This document shows, in pieces, positions 8,433 through 17,144 of a DNA stretch of 19,241 bases. Made by a program: the position numbers and the translations under genes. Within the stretch, counting starts at the first letter, position 1, and each line of letters starts with the position of its first letter. The stretch is from Zygnema cylindricum (Eukaryota > Streptophyta > Zygnematophyceae > Zygnematales > Zygnemataceae), in the NCBI GenBank assembly GCA_037447655.1, contig JBBHKE010000944.1, positions 1 through 19,241 on the forward strand, written 5' to 3'. The notes under the pieces were generated by a model. That model did no database searches and was not told the DNA's origin. It saw only the letters and a list, made by a program, of their open reading frames with translations.

Positions 8433-9756
8433 TTATGATTGTCTCTCCCTCTCTTCTTCATGTTCTTCTTCATACTCTACCTGCAAAAGATCAAACAAAC
8501 ATAAGAAAGACCAAAAGTAATGAGTGAAACAGTGTGTCAATAAACAGTATTACTAAACAGTACTATGTAAATAACTTTATTGCTTGCATGAGTTGACCCA
8601 GCAATCGTAAAACAGACTTTGAATCATAATAAACAAAAAACAAAAAACAAAATCCAGAAGTAAAAGGCAGGACATCCCCGAAAAACAGAAAGAGCTCAGC
8701 AACATTCTTTAACAATCTTGGATGGCCCGTCTTTTTCAAATTGGAAACCTCTAGTTCCCCAAAAAGTGGATTAGTTCCTTAACGATAATTATCAGCAACA
8801 CTAATTATCACCAACACCCTGTATTTTCAAGTTTTCTGTTAAGTTTAGAAAGTTCCAACCCCGAGAAAAAAACGACAAATATATTCGACAAAGATATTGA
8901 GATAACAAAACGGTTAGGACCCAACATACCTCGACTCGTGGTCGAGCTCTTTTAGGTTTCTTAGCTTGAATGATGTCTAATGGTTGCCTCTTGCCCTGTA
9001 TTGGGTCTCTCCTCTTCCCATGTCGCTCTTCTTCTTCATCCTCTTCATCTTCTTCATCATCTATAATGACAAAGCCAAAAGGAAAGAGAAAACGAAGGAG
9101 GACAACACAAGTTTAAAAAAAAGGCCAAAAAGGAAAGAGAAAACGAAGGAGGGCAACACAAGGTTAAAAAAAAGGCAAATAGAATCGGCAAGGAGCGCCT
9201 CTCACCTACTCTAACTCTTCCTAAATGTCTTTCTCGTCTTAATTTACGCCTTTCTCATTTTTTTTTGAAACCTAAACAAAAATAACAGAATATACTTTCT
9301 GGGTACTTGCAGCTCTTTGATTTGGTCCTATAGTGAAAGTACACCATGTCTCGTTATTACCGTCAATGACCATATATCGGTGCCCTAAGTACTCCTCGAA
9401 CCTAAAATAGTACCAATGGCAATGATATTTTTTTCTTAACACTAATTCCTCACATATTCAGAATCAGAACTTCATTCCGAACTGAATTAGATCTTAGTTA
9501 TAACAAATATGAACCGCATGCTAATAATTTATTAATCCAAATAACGCTTCACGGTGTAGTAAACCGATTCCAGTATTAGTTACTAACCTAGTTTTTCTAT
9601 TTGGAAGGGAAAAAAGAATTTCTTGTAGAGGGCTAAAGAGCATTTCTTCTTGGAAACAAACAAGTTTTCATTTTTTTGAAAAGTGGTTGAAACTTTTACT
9701 CCTTGACAGGTGGAATACAACTCTAAAAAGCGGAAAGTTGAAAACAAGTATTTACC
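8433..9756 (-). CDS. Spliced gene, 3' part: acidic/basic nuclear-type protein, possibly the MAK16 C-terminus
   Basis: The two last exons are well supported. Exon 9060-8930 follows a strong acceptor (long CT tract, then CATTATAG); it encodes DEEDEEDEEEERHGKRRDP and KKPKRARPRVE and ends at donor GTATGT. After a 449 bp intron with acceptor CTTTTGCAG, exon 8480-8433 encodes VEYEEEHEEERERQS and a TAA stop, in phase 0. An acidic stretch followed by a basic cluster and R-VEVEYE resembles the C-terminal tail of MAK16, a 60S ribosome-assembly factor. The tail alone is weak proof, and the conserved MAK16 N-terminal region is not visible here. Two upstream exons fit by phase with less certainty: 9401-9307 (encoding FEEYLGHRYMVIDGNNETW) and one ending at 9756 (encoding RRMKINFYINLPPE, possible start ATG near 9792). 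If these belong, the FF.V ... LP..F..YLG ... DGN..TW pattern faintly recalls a partial plant B3 fold rather than MAK16. The donor after exon 9401-9307 (AA|GTACCC) is poor. Confidence 0.5.
9081..9182. repeat. 51-bp tandem duplication at a 3' splice region
   Basis: 9081-9131 and 9132-9182 are near-identical (shared GGAAAGAGAAAACGAAGGAG and GGCCAAAA words). On the minus strand this doubles the pyrimidine tract directly upstream of the acceptor for exon 9060-8930. An open frame on the plus strand across it (lysine-rich) is an antisense shadow. Confidence 0.85.
9434..9560. repeat. Diverged dispersed repeat, copy B
   Basis: Partner of 2226-2365 with conserved blocks AACTGAATTAGA and TTCACGGTGTA. 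It lies between the predicted donor at 9755 and acceptor at 9402 of the second minus-strand gene. Confidence 0.6.
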
Positions 9757-10374
9757 TCTCCGGTGGTAAATTAATATAGAAATTGATTTTCATTCGGCGT
9801 GTAACATCGAAGAAACCAGGACACGACAAAAAAAAAAGTTATAAAATTCAGAAAGGTTAATATTGTAAGCCATATTTGTTGTTGTACAACCTTGCAGGCG
9901 GAGAACCACAGTAGTTATGCAAGTATATATTAAAAACAACAGAAACTATCAAAACACCTACTCAACGTCCAACTTTGATCCAACACAATATGACTCAAAA
10001 GGCCAATATGCCTCAAATTTGTCATAGTGATACACAACACATTAATATGACAATTCCCAAAATTGCAGCCTAAATGACTGAGTAAACCATAAGATATGAT
10101 GTCTGAAAGTTTCACAAAAACTGCACTTAGAAAATCATATTCCCAAAACTGGATGATTCAAAATTGTCCAAGTCCTAAACTATATACTCACAGTGAGTAT
10201 CTACTGGTCACACTAATACGGGTGACTGTACAACAGTACTATCCTGACTAACGACAAAGTATCCAGCCTATACTTTACTGTACCGTGAGTACCTCCAAAA
10301 ACCTAATTATTATTTTCCAAAAGTCTAATAAATGAAACACTAATTTTTATTACACTAAACTACAAAACAATGTT

Positions 10375-10460
10375 ATTCAAATATCTTTAGATGGCGAACC
10401 GTACAATAAACATATGTGATTCAAATACTTTTAGATGGCGAACCGTACAATAAACATTCA
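10375..10460. repeat. 44-bp tandem duplication specific to the 3' LTR
   Basis: ATTCAAAT, then TTTAGATGGCGAACCGTACA and ATAAACAT, is present twice (10375-10418 and 10419-10460) with a few substitutions. The 5' LTR has one copy (about 15757-15796). Confidence 0.9.
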
Positions 10461-10796
10461 AGGTGCTTAGTCACAAGGGTTGCTAAAGTCCTGCCGAATG
10501 TCGTAGTGTAGTACGAAGCACGTGAGTGCTTCGTCACTTGTGGTCCTACATGAATCATGCTTCTTCACTTGTGGTCCCACGTGAATCACGCTTGTGGTCC
10601 CAGGTGAATCGCGTCCGTCGACGCGACTCGAAATCAATGATCATAAAATGTACCGTGCCAAAAATTTCCAAAACATCCTGACGTTTCCAATCAAGAATCA
10701 TAGAAATGTCCCGTAGCATACATTTCCAAAATATCCGTATGATTCCAAAAAATACCGTACCGTATATTTTCCGAAGTATCCGGACCAGATTCATTT

Positions 10797-10970
10797 CGTC
10801 TGATCCTACGATTCCAATTGTCTACTGCGTAACGCGTGTCGGCGCCACTCTGTAAAACCCGCAAAGGTTCAATACACTCATTCCGTCTGATCCGACTATT
10901 CCAATTGTCTACTGCGTGACGCGTGTCGGCGCCACTCCGTAAAACATGCAAAGGTACAATACACTCTACT
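10797..10970. repeat. 87-bp tandem duplication specific to the 3' LTR
   Basis: Two copies (10797-10883 and 10884-10970) begin CGTCTGATCC and contain ATTCCAATTGTCTACTGCGT and GTCGGCGCCACTC. The 5' LTR has a single copy near 16097-16180. The divergence between copies shows the duplication is not recent. Confidence 0.9.
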
Positions 10971-11096
10971 GTACTTTTGTTACTGTTATACTAATAAAAG
11001 TAAGTATTACATAAAACCATTTAGAAAATATTTGAAGTCTTTTTGGTCTCCTCTCACATCCTTATCTACTGAATAAAAAGTTTTTATTTTTCAACG

Positions 11097-11106
11097 CTCC
11101 CCTAAA
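11097..11106 (-). other. Copia polypurine tract (plus-strand primer)
   Basis: The minus strand reads TTTAGGGGAG directly before the 3' LTR start, 14 bp after the pol stop codon at 11120. Position and G-rich core match the RNase H-resistant primer of copia elements. The neighbouring LTR base is changed from T to C. Confidence 0.75.
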
Positions 11107-11119
11107 TCTTTAGACTTAG

Positions 11120-11860
11120 TTACTCACTTAGACAAATATCCTCTCTGCATAACTGCAACTTAGGAGCAAGGAGGGCTTTCGTTAACATGTCATCCACCAT
11201 CTTCTCATCTGGTAAATAGCACAATTTAATGACTTTTGCAAGTACTTTTTCTTTGACAAAGTGAAGTCTAACATCCATGTGTTTGCTCTTAAAGTGATGG
11301 ATGGGGTTAGAGGCAATTGCAATGGCTGCCTGGTTGTCACACTAGATAGCTTAAGGACATGTTTGCATATACCCAAGTTCCTGTAAAATGGACTTGACTC
11401 ATAGGAGATCCTTGAGGGTGGAAGTTGTTGCCATATATATTCTGACTCCGTTGTGGATTGAGCTGTATCCTTTTGTAATTTGCTACTCCAGCAGCAAGTT
11501 CCATCTCCAATCTTCATAACAAAGCCGATTGTAGATTTCCGGCTTGGCATGTCTCCATAGTTAGCATCGCTCCACGTTTGTATTTTCACCTCTCCTCCTT
11601 CGAGTACAAACTTAAGATTTCGAGTACCTCCAAGATATCTCAGCACCCTTTTTGTTGCTTCCCAGTCCCTTTTTGTTGCTTCCCAGTCCCTTTTTGTCGC
11701 TTCCCAGTCTGCCTTTTTAGGATTCTACAGACTTCTACTCAAGACTCCTACAGCTGCTGCAATATCGGGTCTCATACAATTCATAAAATATATAAGACTT
11801 CTAACTATCTGTCTATATGGCTTTGAAGCCATAAACTCTTCTTCCCCTGTCTCTAGACTC
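11120..11860 (-). pseudogene. Copia RNase H domain and RT-RNase H connection, broken
   Basis: Upstream sequence (about 11860-11710) encodes PYRQIVRSLIYFMNCMRPDI and LSRS, typical of the RT connection, with an in-frame stop after LSRS. The RNase H core shows WSDANYGD (Asp at about 11568-11566), RKSTIGF, WSSK and STTESEY. A frameshift near 11435 moves the rest to another frame, which has three stops before CDNQAA (catalytic Asp retained) and then runs open through KHMDVRLHFVKEK and DMLTKAL to a TAA at 11122-11120. The C-terminus matches the normal end of copia pol. A 21-bp triplication lies just before the VLRYL motif. Confidence 0.88.
11647..11709 (-). repeat. 21-bp in-frame triplication in pol (DWEATKR x3)
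   Basis: Three adjacent 21-bp units (11647-11667, 11668-11688, 11689-11709) differ at one base in the third. On the minus strand each encodes DWEATKR. Copia pol normally has one such W-EA-KR segment before VLRYLKGT, so this is a local expansion that keeps the frame. Confidence 0.93.
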
Positions 11861-12790
11861 TCACAAACCATTATGCATGAGTCTGAAATCAATTCCTTCC
11901 AATTTTTTTCTGAATTCCATTGGAATTACAAATCCTTTCACATCTTTCATTTCAAATATTTCCAGCATATTACCTATTACTTCTTTCTGAGTCAGCATAA
12001 TCAGCCTTTTGTTTCCGTCTCTTTCTACTTGTATACCTAAGATATACTTGGCCTCTCCGAGGTCTTTCATCTCAAACCTAGACCTTAAAGCTGCTTTAAT
12101 GCGGTTTATTTCATCCATTGACTTACTTATTAATAATAGATCATCCACATATACATCAATGTAAATTATCTGATCCTCTCCTTGTAGAACATATATAGAA
12201 TGATCTGAGCTAGTTCTCTTAAAACCTAGCCCAATCAAAAACTCATCTAACTTCAAATTCCATTGTCTAGGGGCTTGTTTTAGCCCATACAAAGATTTCA
12301 TCAGTTTACACACTAATTCCTCTTTTCATTTTTCTACATACATATCAGGTTGTTTCATGTAGATGGTTTCTTCTAACTCTCCTTGAAAGAAAGCTGTTTT
12401 AACATCCATTTGTTGTATTTCCATATTCTCTATAGCCGCTAGACCTAGCAAAATCATGACAATAAGAAATCTAACAACTGGAGAGAAGGTTTCTTCAAAT
12501 TCAATACCTTCTTTTTGATTATACCCCTTGGCTACTAGTCTGGCCTTATATCTATCAATGGTGTTGTCTGAGTTCGACTTCACCTTGAATACCCATTTGC
12601 AGCTGATGGCTTTTCTGCCCGGAGGAAGATCCACCAGCACCCACATCTGTGCCTCCATAATAGATTTCATTTCATCGTTCGACGCCTCGATCCACTGATT
12701 TCTCTCAGGTGATGAAAAGGCCTCCTGAATTGTTAGAGGCTCATCTGTAGCTGCAGAAAAAGCAAAGTGAGAGCTTGCTTGCAGACAAGT
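11861..12790 (-). pseudogene. Copia reverse transcriptase domain, interrupted by one TGA
   Basis: The frame is open from about 12776 (EPLTIQEAF, W-EA-NDEMKS) through WVLVDLPPGRKAISCKWVFK, RYKARLVAKGYNQ, ETFSPVVRF and MDVKTAFFQGEL (first catalytic Asp). A single TGA (12328-12326) follows DMYVEK. The same frame resumes with LMKSLYGLKQAPRQW and the catalytic YVDD (12151-12140), then RFEMKDLGEAKYILGIQV, and stops near 11861 within the connection region. All three active-site aspartates are visible. This is the best preserved domain and the one most suited to phylogenetic placement. Confidence 0.92.
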
Positions 12791-13047
12791 GCGAGATCTC
12801 TTTCCCCTGGAAAATTATGAGGCTGAAATCGTCGGCAACCTCCGATTTTTCTGCTTTGTTTGAACCGTAACTTGAGCTAGTACTGACTGTGTAGTAGTTC
12901 CTTCCGCCTGAGTTGTAACCTCTGGTGGAGCATCCTGTGAAGGATCAAGAGGAACTGAAGGAAGATGTGCCCCACTTGCATGTGGAAAGTAGACTCGCTG
13001 TGTATGGTGGAAAACAATATATTCATGTTTTTCCTTTAACTATTGAT

Positions 13048-13872
13048 CTGGCACTTTAAATAAGTCAACCGAATCATGTTCAACTTTAATCTAGATATTT
13101 CTAGAGATATTCACTTTCTGTTTCTCAAATACAAAACTCTATACCCTTTTGCATTATCATCATACCCCATGAAAATCCCAGGTATGCCCATAGCCTCCAT
13201 TTTCTATCTATCCAGTGAGGTGTCCAAACTAAAGCACTTGCTACTAAAGATCTTAAAGTGACTAACATCAAGTTTTTCTCCTGTCCAAAGTTCATAAGGT
13301 GTAGCGCTAACAGATCTAGTAGCAATTCTGTTCTTTATTTAAACAGCTTAGTTAAGTGCTTCAACCGAGAATTTCAAAACTAGCCATTTATCTGCAAGCA
13401 TGGACAGAGCACTCTCTGTCACTGTCTTATTTTGTCTTTCAGAAACACCATTTTGTTCCGGTGTATATGGACTTGTAAGATTGTGACTGATACCTTCTTG
13501 AAGGAGAAATTCTTCGAATTCCTTTGATGTGTATTCTCCCCCATTGTTCGATCTCAGCGCCAAGATTGGACTGCATAGAGCTTTTCTGCCCACGCTTTGT
13601 AGTGCTTGGAGTGAGTAAACACTTCACTTTTATGTTGCATGAAGTAAACTTTGGTGTACCTCGAGTAGTCATCTGTGAATGTAGCCATATAGTGGACCCC
13701 TCCAGCTGAAGCCACTTGTGAAAGACCGAGAACATCAGAATGTATAAGCTATAAAAATTTCCTCGTCTGTGGTCTTTTTCCTGTGGAAATGGTAATATAT
13801 GGATCTTGCCAAATGAACAACCATCACATGATTTAATAGGATGAGAACTGAGAGAAACTCCATTAACTTTTC
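13048..13872 (-). pseudogene. Copia integrase, frameshifted and catalytically altered
   Basis: The zinc-binding half is HKRLGH (end of the 14413-13874 frame) plus CDGC, separated by an in-frame TAG (13876-13874). The catalytic core is seen in pieces: HSDVLGLS (first Asp, 13736-13734), FTDDYSRYTKVYF, LRSNNGGEYTSKEF, then YTPEQNGVSERQNKTVTE (Glu). The second catalytic Asp is Asn (AAC at 13548-13546). Frameshifts lie after PFPQEKDHRR and near 13600. Downstream, PYELWTGEKLDVSHFKIF and GIPGIFMGY mark the end of the core, with stops at DR*KM and RK*IS. About 250 bp to the RT start (12790-13048) encode the usual poorly conserved linker and have no clean frame. Confidence 0.88.
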
Positions 13873-13873
13873 C

Positions 13874-14551
13874 CTAATTCACCATTTTTTTTGTCCTATC
13901 ATAGTTCATATGTCCTAATCTTTTATGCCACAACTCATTATCATATTGGAAACTGGAGTAGAGAACATCATTTTCTTTATATTCAGCCATGTCTATCCGG
14001 TACATTTTGTTAGAATCTCTAGTTTCAGTTACTGATACTTTCCCTTTCTTGCTTACAACCTGTCTACCTCCTTTCAAAATGACTTCAAATCCTTTACTCT
14101 CCACTAAGGATGTAGAAAAAAGATTCTTCTTAAAGTCTGGAACATACAAAACATTGTGAAGGGTTCTCTCAACCAACTTTCCACCCACATACACCATCAA
14201 AGATACATCACCCTGAGCTGAGGTTTGAACACTCATGCCAGAAGCATAGTAGATACTCTTGGGAGACGTTTGTTGCTGATTCGTAAAAGCCGCCTTGTTC
14301 CAGCACATGTGGGCCGACGCTCCCGTGTCCATGATCCATGCTGTATCTTTTAGACCCTCCATGGTTGTTGCCATAGCAATTAACTCCGCCTCCTCTAGCT
14401 CATTGAACCTCAAAGACTCATCTGCATCAGCAGAAGCTGAAAAGAGAGCATTTCCACGGGTGGGATTTCCAGAAAAGCCTTTGTGATATTGGCTTTGCTG
14501 CCAACTTGGCCCGTTTAAACCTGTCTCATTTGCCTTTTTCAGCTTAGGAAT
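13874..14551 (-). pseudogene. Copia protease and GAG-pre-integrase domain
   Basis: In the same frame as gag, a glycine/asparagine-rich linker leads to AWIMDTGASAHMC with the DTGA active site of a retroviral-type aspartic protease (14329-14318). It continues with LHNVLYVPDFKKNLFSTS, the usual C-terminal strand of copia proteases. The GAG-pre-integrase segment follows (LWHKRLGHMNYDRTKKMVN) and ends at TAG 13876-13874. No internal stop occurs between 14551 and 13877, so this section is intact. The enzyme would cleave the gag-pol polyprotein in the particle. Confidence 0.9.
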
Positions 14552-15259
14552 TTACCTGTATCCATGGCCTTTCTCATAACAATAAAAACAAGTAGTGGAA
14601 GATGGCTTATTCTGCCTCTGATTAAACTTATTCTGATTTTTGTTAAACTGATTCCTGTTCTGATTAACACGATTTCAATTGTCAAAGTTTGTTGCAAAAG
14701 CTTCAACCTTTCCTTCTCCTTCAAGGAGTGTCTCTTCCTCCAATATAAGATTGTACGCTAACTGAAATGACCAGCTAGCTTTATCATGACTCTTTAGCTG
14801 AACAGACACACCTTTCATGCTACTAGGGAGACCTCTAATAAGCAGAGCTGCCTGTTGAAACTCAAGAAATGACCCCCCAACAGAAAAGTGTGCATCAATA
14901 AGTGTACGAAAATTGTCACAATACTCGACCATAGTTCCCCGAGTATTTGTATCCCCAAATTTTTCCAGCCACCAAGAGCTCCTTCTGAACATTCGCTTTT
15001 TCAAAAGCGGATTTCAGTGATGTCCAAATTTCCCTCACCTTCTTCATTTTCAGTCAAGACATGACTAGATTTTTAAAATACAAAGGGTTAGATTGTTCTT
15101 TGCCATTGAATTCTTTTTCCCCCAAATTGGATTTGTTTCATCAAGGGAGCCATCCAAGACCCCCAATAAGTCAGCAATTTCAAACAACGATTCAACCATC
15201 GCTGCCCAGTACGCATACTTTTGGCCATTGAAGATAGGAATTCTTGACGAAAGGCCCAT
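14552..15259 (-). pseudogene. Copia gag (UBN2-type capsid and zinc knuckle), broken
   Basis: It starts at ATG 15259-15257, which lies inside the primer-binding site. The N-terminus IPIFNGQKYAYWAAMVESLF is the FNG-NY-W signature of copia gag. A stop (TAA) occurs at 15067-15065. Gag-like sequence (REIWTSLKSAFEKANVQKE) then appears in another frame before the original frame returns at about 14960 (MVEYCDNFRTLIDAHFSVGG, LLIRGLP, EEETLLEGEG). Further stops are TGA 14677-14675 and TAA 14554-14552. The zinc knuckle CFYCYEKGH (about 14588-14562) keeps the CX2CX4H part but lacks the final Cys, which falls at the TAA. Confidence 0.88.
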
Positions 15260-15263
15260 AACC
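15253..15263 (-). other. Copia primer-binding site for an initiator-Met half-tRNA
   Basis: The minus strand reads GGTTATGGGCC three bases after the 5' LTR end. The plus strand GGCCCATAACC is identical to the anticodon-loop region of eukaryotic initiator tRNA-Met (GGGCCCAUAACCCAG), not to its 3' end. Drosophila copia uses the same internal tRNA site, with a cleaved half-tRNA as primer. The match is 11 of 11, then ends. Confidence 0.8.
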
Positions 15264-15266
15264 TAT

Positions 15267-16307
15267 TGTTCTACAACCACCGTTGCAGGCAAAAAACCAG
15301 CAGTAGTAGTGGAAATAGACATTAAAAACATCAAAAATATCAAAACACCTACTCAACAACCAACTCTGATCCAACACAAAATATGACTCAAAAGGCCAAT
15401 ATGCCTCATGTTTGTCACGGTGATTCACAACACATTAATTTGACAATTCCCAAAATTGAAGTCCAAATGACTAACAAACCATAAGATATGATGTCTGGAA
15501 GTTTCACAAAAATTGCCCTTAGAAAATCATATTCCCAAAACTGGATGATTCAAAATTGTCTATGTCCTAAACTATATCCTCACAGTGTGTATCTACTGCT
15601 CACACTAACTATACAACAGTATTATCATGACTAACGACAAAGTATCCATCATAAACTTTACTGTACCGTGAGTACTTTGAAAAACCTTATTATTATTTTC
15701 CAAAAACCTAGTTAATAAAACACTAATTTTTATTACATTAAACTACAAAACAATGTTATTCAAATCATTTCAGATGGGGAACCGTACAATAAACGTTCCA
15801 AGTGCTTAGTCACGGTGGTCGCTAAAGTCTAACTGACTGTCGTAGTGTAATACGAAGCACTTGAGTGCTTCGTCACTTGTGGTCCCACGTGAATCACGCT
15901 TTGTCGCTTGTGGTCCCACGTGAATCACGCTTGTGGTCCCAAGTGAATCGCGTGCGTCGACACGATCCGAAATATCCGGACGTTTCCAATCAATGATCAT
16001 AAAAACGTCCGATAGCATACATTTCCAAAATATCCGTATGATTCCAAAAATACAGTACCATATATTTTCTGAAGCATCTAGACCATATTCATTCTGTCTG
16101 ATCCGGAGATTCCAATTGTCTATTGTGTGACGCGAGTCGGTGCCACTCCGTAAAACTTGCAAAGGTACAATACACTCTATTGTACTATTGCTACTGTAAT
16201 ACTAATTAAGGTAAGTATTACATAAAACTACTTAGAAAATATCTTAAGTCTTTTTGGTCTCCTCTCACAACCCTATCTATCGAATATATAGATTTTAATT
16301 TTCAACA
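15267..16307 (-). repeat. Copia 5' LTR
   Basis: The 1041 bp LTR reads TGTTGAAAATTAAAATC ... GGTTGTAGAACA on the minus strand, with perfect TGTT/AACA termini. It should carry the promoter of the element. It contains a 10-bp-stem hairpin (15852-15873, ACGAAGCACT / AGTGCTTCGT) followed by the CACGTG repeat cluster listed separately. No open frame inside it resembles a protein. Confidence 0.92.
15876..15952. promoter_or_regulatory. LTR repeat cluster with CACGTG (G-box) cores
   Basis: CTTGTGGTCCCACGTGAATC plus ACGC occurs at 15876-15899 and 15907-15930, and a variant with CAAGTG at 15930-15952. The 3' LTR keeps the array at about 10537, 10568 and 10591, with changes in the core (ACATGA, CACGTGA, CAGGTGA). 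Spaced direct repeats with an E/G-box core beside a hairpin look like an enhancer; that role is inferred from pattern only. Confidence 0.5.
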
Positions 16308-16603
16308 ATTTTTACTTAGTATTTAGGAGTCCATTGTCAAAATACTGAATCTGCTTAAAAAACATAAAGTCTACATACTCTTCACATCCCTGAAATGCAT
16401 CCTTGAATAGTAATAGAGAGTGTTAAAAGGTGTCAAGAAAAAGTGCATGAGCTAAAAAGAATAAAAAATAAATCATATTCCACAATATTAAAGCTACAAG
16501 AAAGTTAAAGACACCACAACGTTTTCTGATTCAATCAGACTCTCTCATGTGATAATCCTTCACAGAAAAGCAGATACTATTTTGCAAAGTATAGTAAAAA
16601 TTT
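16308..16603. other. Flank of the copia insertion, no gene seen
   Basis: AT-rich sequence with no supportable gene. It is the pre-insertion DNA on the 5' side of the element. Confidence 0.35.
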
Positions 16604-16747
16604 AAGGAAGGAGGGAGGGAGGGAGGGAGGGAGGAAGGGAGGGAGGGAGGGAGACAAGGAGGTAGGGGAAAAAAGAGGGAGGGAGGGTAGATAGGAAGTG
16701 GAGGAGGGAGGGCGAAGAGGGAGAGTGAGAGAGGAGGGTGAGAGAAA
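16604..16747. repeat. GGGA/GGA microsatellite
   Basis: (GGGA)n repeats with interruptions on the plus strand; 16607-16652 is the purest part. Closely spaced G3 runs could form a G-quadruplex on the plus strand. The serine/proline-rich minus-strand frame over it is compositional. Confidence 0.9.
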
Positions 16748-17144
16748 AAAATAAACAGCGCCGGACAACAGATGTCTCAGATGGGAATCAAATGGGAGAT
16801 GGGCGGCGTTAAAGGTGACTTGCAGGAGGCAAGAAGTGGGGAATACGTTTCCTCAAAATTACAAGAAAGTTTTAAGGTTACATTTTTTTACGTTATATTC
16901 TAGATGATTGTTTCGTCAGAATTACAATTTTTTTTTAAGTTTATTTTTTTTTACGTTTTATTCTATTTGATTTTGATTGGTTATTTGTTTATAGGTTATC
17001 ATTTTTAAAAATTTAGGTACAGTAAGGATCATTCGTTCGGGATGCGACTTCATGTTTTTTCAAAGTCCAATTTCTGTATTCCGAAAAGGGTTTCCGGAAA
17101 AGAAGATGACTTACCATAGTTGTCAAGTTTTTACGCACTTGACC
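16748..17144. other. Intergenic, no gene seen
   Basis: AT-rich with T runs near 16882-16965. An open frame beginning at 17052 on the plus strand has no recognisable domain and crosses a tandem repeat. Confidence 0.35.

Larger units (their letters stand above)
9880..11096 (-). repeat. Copia 3' LTR
   Basis: It aligns to 15267-16307 along its whole length. On the minus strand it starts CGTTGAAAA (the other LTR starts TGTTGAAAA, so the first base has mutated) and ends GGTTGTACAACA. At 1217 bp it is about 176 bp longer than the 5' LTR, explained by a 44-bp tandem duplication (10375-10460), an 87-bp tandem duplication (10797-10970) and about 45 bp extra near 10630-10680. Open frames inside it are chance. 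Confidence 0.9.
9880..16307 (-). mobile_element. Ty1/copia-type LTR retrotransposon, full-length but degenerate
   Basis: The 6.4 kb element has two direct LTRs with TGTT...AACA ends, a primer-binding site, one gag-pol reading frame in copia order (gag, protease, integrase, RT, RNase H) and a polypurine tract, all read on the minus strand. Integrase before RT defines the copia (Pseudoviridae-like) group. Reading frames carry several stops and frameshifts, and the LTRs differ at roughly a tenth of positions by eye, so it is an old inactive insertion. No exact 5-bp target duplication is visible. If the outer left boundary is moved to the alternative TGTT at 9877, the flanks are ATATT and ATTTT, matching at 4 of 5. 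Confidence 0.93.

Noticed and set aside
8984-9214. Lysine-rich plus-strand frame of 76 codons
   Set aside because: Antisense to the supported exon 9060-8930 and its duplicated splice tract.
9206-9254. Possible extra exon ending at donor GTGAGA (9205) encoding an Arg-rich peptide in phase with exon 9060-8930
   Set aside because: Its only acceptor is a poor AG after an A-run, and the peptide resembles nothing; kept out of the model.
10555-10951. Two open frames in the left LTR and a related one at 15806-16162
   Set aside because: They are LTR sequence without gag/pol or other domains; similarity to each other only reflects LTR identity.
15366-15377. Candidate primer-binding site TGGATCAGAG on the minus strand, resembling the common plant TGGTATCAGAGC
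   Set aside because: It lies inside the LTR and is present in both LTR copies, and it lacks one T; the half-tRNA site adjoining the LTR end fits better.
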